In this document: in pieces, positions 57,115 through 64,000 of the stretch
Numbering within the stretch: position 1 is the stretch's first letter
How the letters are laid out: each line of letters opens with the position of its first letter
Assembly: GCF_004664715.2 (NCBI RefSeq)
Contig: NC_051063.1
Span: 113,818,829-113,882,828 of the forward strand
Length of the DNA stretch: 64,000 nucleotides
Origin: Peromyscus leucopus
Taxonomy: Eukaryota > Chordata > Mammalia > Rodentia > Cricetidae
Direction of reading: 5' to 3'
Made by a program: the position numbers and the translations under genes
Notes under the pieces: model-generated
The model's input: the letters and a program-made list of their open reading frames with translations, nothing else
Database searches by the model: none
What the model was told of the DNA's origin: nothing

Positions 57115-58635
57115 ACAACTTCTGGGTATATATAAAAAGTAGTAATATTGCTGGGTCATATGGTAGATCTATTTGTAGCTTTTTTAGTAACAACCACAGT
57201 GATTTCTACATTGGCTGTACCAATTTTCACTCTCAATAGATGAAAGTTCCCCTTTCCCCATACTCATGCCAGCACTTGTTTTCATGATCTTAGCTATTTG
57301 GATACAGGCAAAATGAAATCTCAAAGTTGATGTTATTTGCCTTTACAGGATTGTTAAGGATGTTGAACACTTTTAAAAACATCTATTAACCATTTGCATT
57401 TCTTGTTTTTCTGTTTAGTTTCAGTTTTCAATTGAGGTGTTCATTTTCTTGGTGTTGTTTTTTCCTGTTTGCTTTGCTTTTCTTAGTTCTTTGTATATTA
57501 TAAACACTAGTCTTCTGTCACGGGACTTGTAGAAATCAAGTTGAAAGCTCCTCCATAAGGGCTAGTATTCATAATATCACAAATGGAGAAGAGTTATCAA
57601 TATTCTTATCCAGCTATAAACCATACAAGCTATAATAATGAGTGGCCTGGCAAGATATGCTCATTGGTGCCATAGTGACATGAATACTGTGGAACTAACC
57701 AGCCACTGTCTGATTCAAGGTCTAAGCTACAGGAGGAAGACTCATGCTTGCAATTGCAAATCTGGCCAAGAACTTGAGACTTGAATGAACTCATAGACCC
57801 TAGGAGTGAACCTACTGATATTATTTACTAAATTTATGTAGTATCAAATTATATTCTAAATAGATATGTTTATGCCTTTAGATTAGTACAGCTCTCAATG
57901 CTTATCAGAGGCACATCTCAAGAGTTCATGGTAATTAACACAGAGATTCACAATTGGAAAATGTGCAGAGAGTGAGAAACTTTGTAGCACTCATCCATAA
58001 ATGGGATATTATTATCAAACCTTCCCCTCAAGGCTCAGGGATCTTTGCAGAAGAGGATGCAGAAAGATTACAAGAGTCAGAGGTAGTGGATAACTTCAAA
58101 GAAAGAGTGTCCTCCAGATATACTTGAACTCACAGACACTGTGACAACACACACATACACAAAACCCTGAAGAGATTCAAATCAGACAAAATCCTAGCAC
58201 AGAGACAGGGAAGTGGATACAAAACCTCACACCTAACCAAGAAGCTATTTACAATTGACACATGGTAGGATAAGGGAAAATCAGTTTCTCTAATGAGGTG
58301 TCCATGGATATATCAACCACACTGCAGTGCAGGTCTCATGCCCAGGAATCGTTGACCAACACAATACACACTCTCAACAATTTTGTCATTTTCATTGTTG
58401 ATGTTGGTAGTGGTGATGTGTGTATGCACACTTGCTATTTGTTTTGTTTTTATATATTTTGTCTCATTTATTCTCTGTCTTTTTTATTCTGTTTCTATTT
58501 TTGTTGTTTTTCTTGTTTGTTTTTGAGAGGGGGAATAACGTGCATGAAGTTAGATGGGTAGGGCTGTGGGGTAGATCCGAGAGAAGCTGTGGGAAGAGAA
58601 AGAATATGAACAAAATATATGGTATAAAAGAGAAT
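57115..58635 (+). mobile_element. LINE-1 3' UTR with inverted, decayed ORF2 segment
   Basis: 57115-57530 is reverse-complement ORF2 ('cttctgggtatatataaaaagtagtaatattgctgggtc', 'ggctgtaccaattttcactc', 'gttctttgtatattataaac'). From about 57531 the plus-strand 3' UTR runs in order ('ccagctataaaccatacaagctataataatgagtggcctgg', 'aactcatagaccctaggag', 'agagattcacaattggaaaatgtgcagagag', 'gttagatgggtagggctgtgggg'). Divergence is moderate to high. No clean target duplication found. Confidence 0.7.
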
Positions 58636-58639
58636 CAAA

Positions 58640-59240
58640 CAAAGATTATAAAAATTAGATGCACAACTGGTTACGGTAAAGAGAAAAGTGCCTGTAGAGC
58701 ACTCAACCATAAATGAGACATCTACATGACACCCGTCTCCCAATGGCTTGGGGGACATCGTGGTAGAGGGGCTTGAAGATTTTAAGAGCCAGAGGTCAGA
58801 GAGGACAAAGGAAAAACAGTGTCATCTGGACATGACAGACTTCTGCACAAATGACCTCACATCAGCTGTGATCGCATACACAAGACCTGTACAAAATCAA
58901 GCTAGGCTACATTCTAGTACAGATGAGAAAGGGGCACAGTTGCCACATCCCACTTGAAGAGGTATTGACAGTCGATGGACACTGGAGGAGGAAGAGTCAG
59001 TTTTCTTTACAGGTGTGGTTCCTGGTAGATTGGCCATGCTTCCATGGATGGTCCTACACCCATGAGCATATCTGCAGCACCAATTGAACACGGTGGACAG
59101 AGACAAAGACAGAAACAGAGAGAACATGAAGGTTGGAGAGAAATTTGTGCTGGGGGAAGACAAGTTAAGTAAGAGAGGGGAAAAGGAAGATAAATGTGAC
59201 AGAGATACATTATATACATTCAATTATATTAAAAATTAGT
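58640..59240 (+). mobile_element. Second LINE-1 3' UTR copy, same orientation
   Basis: 'gtagagcactcaaccataaatgagacatc' and 'gggcttgaagattttaagagccagaggtcagagagg' repeat UTR landmarks already seen at about 57985-58095 in the preceding copy. It ends at about 59200-59240 with 'attatattaaaaattag'. The two L1 ends are either independent insertions or a local duplication. Confidence 0.65.
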
Positions 59241-59270
59241 ATTTAAACAATAAGACAAATTCTACCTGGA

Positions 59271-59273
59271 ATT

Positions 59274-59322
<49 letters not shown>

Positions 59323-59575
59323 CCCTGAGGTGTTGGTCAGCCTTTTTCAAGACAATGTCTCTTTGTTGGTTTTCTGCTGTGTCTATAGACTATGTGGTCC
59401 ATGAACATTAAGGGATTCTCTTTTTCCTGCTATCAATCTCCCCACAGGAGTGCTGGTATTACAGACACTTGAACTACCACATCAGCTCTGCATGGGCTCT
59501 TAGGGTTGAAACTCATGTTCTCACATTTGTATGGCAAGTGTTCTATTAGAGTAATCCTCCCAGCTATCCTCACCT
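59271..59575 (-). repeat. B4-type SINE with (GT)n tail, minus strand
   Basis: The GT run (59275-59318) is followed by 'cccacaggagtgctggtattacagacacttgaactaccac' and an inverted head 'gggttgaaactcatgttctcacatttgtatggcaagtgttctattagagtaatcctcccagc'. This is the reverse order of a B4 element. Confidence 0.65.
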
Positions 59576-60249
59576 AAAGATAAACATGAATACCCCATAG
59601 ACAACATTAATTACTGTGACTACTGTGGAAAAATTAACTACTTAAAGGTATTGAGAGCAAAAGTTCTCCAGTTAGAAAGAAAATTTAATTATTTTGGGAT
59701 TCTTGGGTGAAAAATATAATCAAAACCATAAGCATCCTCCCTGTTAATACATAAGTCAAGGAACACAATGGCACAATAAGATAAATTACCAGCTCTTATC
59801 ACCTGGTAATTTGAAAATGTTCAGTAAAATTACTTTTTAAACCTGGGCATGCATTAAAGGATTGTCAATAAAAGTGAAACATTTAAATACAGAAGGAAAG
59901 AAATCTCACAAGAAAAAAAGACAAATTTTGAAAGAAAAATATAGATTATCTACTATTAAGTTCCTAAGAGTGCTCTTTGTAGATATTTTGTGAAGTTTAA
60001 TTAACAATTATTAAGGAACTTAAATAAACAAGAGCCTAATATTAAAGCTGGGGTTTAACATTCAAGCAAGGGAGTTAGGGATTATCATCAAAATATTCTT
60101 TTAGAGACCCAAATCATGTTATTAAAAACTTTAAATGCAAAAGTTGGTGGGTGGGTCCAAGTTTTAAAAATCTTGGTGGAGAATATACTATTTAAGTTTC
60201 GTTTATACTGCTAGCACTTAAAACAAACAAGGAAACATAAAAATAGATT
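59576..60249. other. no recognised feature; AT-rich
   Basis: No gene or named repeat. Confidence 0.4.
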
Positions 60250-60470
60250 GGTGTTCCAAATTATAAGCTTCAGAGTCAAGCTTGGCTTTAAATTATGGCT
60301 TCACTCAATGCCAGCTGCATAGCTTTGGGCACATTGCCTTAATTTCCACATATGTAAAATAATAACACCTTTCCTCAATAGTCAGTTGTAAGGAGCAAGT
60401 GGAATAACATACTTAACGCTCTAGCACTCGACAAAGCACATACTGAGTGCCTAAAGCACACTAGCTTGTT
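60250..60470 (+). repeat. MIR, near full length
   Basis: 'gcttcagagtcaagcttggc', 'gccagctgcatagctttgggcacattgccttaatttccacatatgtaaaataataacacc' and 'cgctctagcactcgacaaagcacatactgagtgcc' follow the MIR consensus order end to end in plus orientation. Confidence 0.75.
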
Positions 60471-60729
60471 ATAATTTTTTCTTATAAATGCAAAGTTTTT
60501 ATTTTAGAAAAAATAGGTATTATTTAAGGATAATTACTCTTATCGGAAATAACACTACTATATCAAATACACAGAGATCAAATCATCTTTAATAACCTTC
60601 ATCTTTCCAATTGCCTTGACCAGCACTGTATTGTAGAAAGAGGAAGGACATTTAATCCTTTCTTTTTCATGTTCTTGGATTCACTAGTGGGTAAGGAAGA
60701 AATTTCTACCCAGCCAACAGCAGTAGACT

Positions 60730-61000
60730 ATTGATTGAATGTGACTCTTTTCCTCCTGTTGGGTTGCGTTGTCCAGGTTCAATGTGAGAGTTTTTGCCTT
60801 ATCTTATTGTATTTTGTTTTATTGTGTTTGGTTGTTGTCTCTTGGAGGCCTCCTCTTTTCTGAAGGGAGATGGAGGGGTTGAATATAGGGAAGAGGGGGG
60901 ATGGGAGTGGGAAAATGGGAAGAGTGGAGGGAGGAGAAACTGTGATTGGAATGTACTGTATGAGATAATAATATATTTTCAATAAAAAATAAATAAATAT
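60730..61000 (+). mobile_element. LINE-1 3' end, 5'-truncated
   Basis: 'tcaatgtgagagtttttgccttatcttattgtattttg', 'gttgttgtctcttggaggcctcctcttttctg', a G/A-rich block and 'gtgattggaatgtactgtatgagataataatatattttcaataaaaaataaataaa' form the terminal muroid L1 3' UTR, with AATAAA and tail. Confidence 0.8.
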
Positions 61001-61589
61001 TGTTTCCTTTTGTCATGTAGCTTAGATTTTCATAGGAGGAGGATGGCTAAGTGAAAGGATTCATATTTGAAAACTCCAGGCTATTATTGCATAGCATGTG
61101 TTACTTCTATTAACCTTTTCCAGTAAGTTAGAACTACTTTGGTAATTGACCCTCTGTATATCTGTGTCTAAGGTAACTTACAATGTTGGAGAAAATCACA
61201 TTTCTAACCAAAATGCTAATTTCATCAGATTCATGAACTCTAGGCTCAGTTGGGGCTTCACCGCTGCACAGTAATCCTGAGTAATCCTTCTACCATAATC
61301 CTCCTATACTGCTCAGTAGATGAGGCCCCTTTAAGTTATCAAGTAACTTCCTATTCCTGTACCTACACACAGATCTACATCTGTGCATCTATGGAAATCT
61401 TTACCCTCTGATTCAGAAAAAAAAAATTTAGAAAAATATCTTCCAGAACCATAACTAGATGATTAAAGGCCTTGAAATGACCATTGCCAAGTGCACAAAA
61501 CTAGTAGATGCCAGAATTGGATGTAATTAACTGTCATTGCTCTTCAAACACATGTTTTAAAATGTCTTTTCTTGTGACATGGGCTGTTT
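61001..61589. other. no recognised feature
   Basis: No gene or named repeat. Confidence 0.35.
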
Positions 61590-62075
61590 TCTTCTTAAAA
61601 ATTCTTAATATAGTATTTTATCATATCCCTACAACATATTTTGATCATATTCACCATTTACTCCTCTCCATAACTCATTCCAAATCCATCTCTATCTCTC
61701 CACCTCTCTCAGCTTTCATGTCTCCTTTTTATTTCTTTTTTTTTTAATAATCAGCCAGGCACAATGGTGCATGGATTTAATCCCAGCACTAGGGAGGCAA
61801 AGGCAGGCAGATCTCTGAGTTCAAAGCCAACCCAATCCACATAAGTACCAACCAAAACAGCCAGGGCTAAGTAGCAAAAAGTCAACTGAGCCCAGTTTTT
61901 ATTGTTCATATACTGACGGACGTATGGGCCACCCCTTTAGCCATAGTTGACCTACCAGAGCTATAGCCTTAAAGGAAACAGATTCTCCCTTCCCTAGAAA
62001 TCATCAACTGTCAAATAGCTCCTCAGTGGGTGTGGGAATTCTTCAGTCCCTTCTTCCTCTATGCTACAATGTTGA
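61590..62075 (-). mobile_element. Lx-type L1 3' UTR, minus strand, with nested B1
   Basis: 'catattttgatcatattcaccatttactcctctcc' on the left and 'aggaaacagattctcccttccctagaaatcatcaactgtcaaatagctcctcagtgggtg' plus 'ctctatgctacaatgttg' on the right are reverse Lx 3' UTR, the same words as at 11240-11530. A B1 at 61753-61870 separates them. Confidence 0.7.
61753..61870 (+). mobile_element. B1 SINE inside an Lx element
   Basis: 'gccaggcacaatggtgcatggatttaatcccagcactagggaggcaaaggcaggcagatctctgagttcaaagcc' then 'acagccagggctaa'. Head CpGs are lost, so it is older than the B1 at 55770. It lacks a long A-tail. Confidence 0.85.
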
Positions 62076-62394
62076 GTGGCTGGAAAGGGACCATTGGAGA
62101 AGATTGGAAAGATCTTAAGGAGGGTTATATTAAAAGATAGGCAATGTGAAGGGAAGGAAAGCTTTAGTAAAGAGAAGGATAGGAGGGTAGGACAGAGAAA
62201 GAGGGAAGGAAAGGGACAATTTACCCTAAGGTTGTTTGAAAGGCCATATAAAAGCTTACTTGTTTATATGCTTCCTAAATGTATAAAGAATTCTTACTTA
62301 CATACTGGATATATTCATGATATCCATCATTCCCTAATTAATGGGTTAAGTATATACTTCTGAACACACTGACCTATTTGTAACCATAAAATTT
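62076..62394. other. no recognised feature; purine-rich at 62080-62220
   Basis: Contains a 95-codon ORF dominated by Lys/Glu/Arg from purine-rich DNA. I see no domain and regard it as chance. Confidence 0.35.
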
Positions 62395-62690
62395 AACAGT
62401 TGTGTGGCTTGGGCAGTTTGTAGGGCCACTGCAGTGAGACCATGATTTATCCCTAGTACGTAACTGGTTTTTTGGAGCCCATTCCCTATGGAGGGATACC
62501 TTGCTCAGGAATACCATACAGGGCGAGGGGCTAGGCCCTGCCTCAACTTGATATACCAGACTTTGTTGACTCTCTGAGAAGTAGATGGGGGTGAATGGGA
62601 AGAGAGGAGGGAGGGAGAACTGTGGTTGGTATGTAAAATGGAAAAAAAAACTTGTAAATAAAAAAATTTTTTAAAGATAAGAAAAAATTT
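62395..62690 (+). mobile_element. LINE-1 3' end, 5'-truncated
   Basis: 'gtttgtagggccactgcagtgag', 'ttggagcccattccctatggagggataccttgctcagg', 'cctgcctcaacttgatataccagactttgttgactc', then a G-rich block, 'gtggttggtatgtaaaatgg' and an A-rich tail. Confidence 0.8.
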
Positions 62691-62704
62691 AACAATAATT
62701 ATTT

Positions 62705-64000
62705 TTCTTGTTCACAATTTTATTAATTTTTTTTATTTTTTATTTTATTTTACAATACAATTCAGTTCTACATAACAGCCATGGATTCCCTTGTTCTCCC
62801 CCCTCCCACCCCCTTCCCCTTCCCCCCAGCCCACTCCCCATTCCCACCTCCTCCAGGGCAAAGCCTCCCCTGAGGACTGAGATCAACCTGGTAGACTCAG
62901 TCCAGGCAGGTCCAGTCCCCTCCTCCCAGGCCAAGCCGAGTGTCCCTGCATAAGCCCCAGGTTTCAAACAGCCAACTCATGCATTGAGCACAGGACCCAG
63001 TCCCACTGCCTGGATCCCTCCCAAACAGATCAAGCCAATCAACTGTCTCACCCATTCAGAGGGCCTGATCCAGTTGGGGGTCTCTCAGCCATTGGTTCAT
63101 AGTTCATGTGTTTCCATTCATTTGGCTTTTTGTCCCTGTGTTTTATCCAACCTTGGTCTCAGCAATTCTCACTCATATAAACCCTCCTCTTTCTCGCTAA
63201 TTGGACTCCTGGAGCTCCACCCGGGGCCTAGCCATGGATCTTTGCATCCAGATCCCTCAGTCGTTGGATGGGGTTTATAGCACAACAATTAGGGTGTTTG
63301 GCTATCCCATCACCAGAGTAGGTCAGTTTGGGCGGTCTCTCGACCATTGCCAGCAGTCTATTGTGGGGGTGTCTTTGTGGATTTCTGTGGGCCTCTCTAG
63401 CACTTTGCTTCTTCCTATTCTCATGTAGTCTCTATTTACCATGGTCTCCTATTCCTTGTTCTTCCCCTCTGTTCTTGATCCAGCTGGGATCTCCTGCTCC
63501 CCCAAGCTCTCTTTCCCTCGACCCTTGCCCTTCATTACCCCCACTCATGTCCAGTCTGTTCATGTAGATCTCATCCATTTCTCTGTCAATGGGTGATCCC
63601 AGTGTCTTTCTTGAGGTCCTGTTTTCCAGGTAGCCTCCCTGGTGATGTGAGTAGCAGTCCAGTCATCCTTGTTCCACATCTAGTATCCTCCTATGAGTGA
63701 GTACATACCATGTTTGTCTTTCTGAGTCTGGGTTACCTCACTCAGGATGATTTTTTTTTCTAGATCCATCCATTTGCCTGCAAACCTCAGGATGTCATTG
63801 TTTTTCTCTGCTGAGTAGTATTCCATTGCGTATATGTACCACATTTTATTTATCCATTCTTCAGTTGAAGGGCATCTAGGTTGTCTCCAGGTTCTGGCTA
63901 TTACAAACAATGCTGAAATGAACATAGCTGAGCAAGTGCTCTTGTGGTATGATTGAACATTCCTTGGGTATATGCCCAAGAGTGGTATAGCTGGATCTTG
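62705..64000 (-). mobile_element. Young LINE-1, 3' UTR and ORF2 end, continues past the window
   Basis: The plus strand starts with an A/T tail complement ('tttattttttattttattttacaatac') and then the C-rich complement of the L1 G-tract (62796-62850). UTR continues to 63677, where the ORF2 stop lies. It is the least decayed L1 here: the UTR lacks large gaps and the ORF2 frame stays open to the edge. The same 3' end occurs at 24662-24790 and 38155-38282. Confidence 0.92.
63680..64000 (-). pseudogene. LINE-1 ORF2 C-terminus (partial, runs off right edge)
   Basis: The minus-strand frame has 'MGIYPRNVQSYHKSTCSAMF', 'CPSTEEWINKMWYIYAMEYY' and ends '...MYSLIGGY' at a stop, the usual ORF2 terminus. 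The frame is uninterrupted to 64000, and the Met at 63979 is internal. An extra Lys/Ile run ('LEKKIILSEV') comes from a nine-T tract near 63752 and may mark a length mutation. I call it pseudogene because only the tail is visible; the full copy could be intact. Confidence 0.85.

Noticed and set aside
62076..62363. Lys/Arg-rich 95-codon ORF as a nuclear protein
   Set aside because: Composition follows from purine-rich DNA between L1 fragments.

Overview
This window is non-genic DNA from a muroid rodent nuclear genome, most likely a cricetid (Peromyscus, vole or hamster group). The evidence is the repeat content: B1, B3 and B4-type SINEs, Lx-type and younger L1 3' ends, MaLR/ERVL LTRs, a URR1-like hAT relic, and three insertions of a mys-like LTR family with exact 6-bp target duplications. 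One very fresh B1 has the body and tail type I associate with cricetids. I found no protein-coding gene, tRNA, rRNA, CRISPR array or operon. The only long peptides with recognisable homology are ends of LINE-1 ORF2. Assignment to a repeat family rests on remembered consensus sequences. Duplicated target sites, PBS, PPT, LTR pairs and inverted repeats were read directly from the bases.

Layout. 1-7 kb: a B4-type SINE, an L1 3' UTR, a B1, two MIRs, an LTR carrying a B1-derived segment, a B3, then a long palindrome at 5.5-5.8 kb. 7-11 kb: two old ERVL/MaLR-like LTRs and a mostly featureless stretch. 11.2-12.65 kb: an Lx L1 with an inverted 5' part and a MaLR LTR nested in it. 13.9-18 kb: an old MaLR LTR, B4-type SINEs and a 1.1-kb retroposon of repeated units with a 19-bp target duplication. 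20.4-26.9 kb: a B3, a mys-like solo LTR, then a nested L1 cluster: an inverted L1, an L1 3' transduction inserted into it, and a second inverted L1. 29-35 kb: a second B1-bearing LTR, an L2 relic, a Z-DNA-prone GT/GC tract, and an ancient L1M copy interrupted by two LTRs. 38-46 kb: a small inverted L1 with a 16-bp target duplication, scattered MIRs, and an ERV relic with a dUTPase-like motif interrupted by a hAT element. 46.5-51.4 kb: a mys-like solo LTR, a compact 72-nt hairpin, and a complete 2.9-kb mys-like element with paired 383-bp LTRs, PBS and PPT. 52-64 kb: L1-into-SINE and L1-into-L1 nests, the young B1, several L1 3' ends, and an L1 whose ORF2 runs off the right edge.

There is no pathway or gene set here; the biology is retrotransposition. 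The strongest observations are six L1 insertions with inverted 5' segments (twin-priming structure), one L1 3' transduction with its own AATAAA and second poly(A), a complete mys-like element about 2% diverged between its LTRs, a retroposon of repeated units mobilised LINE-style, and two unexplained inverted repeats (5484-5765 and 47572-47643). I did not find an undescribed functional system.
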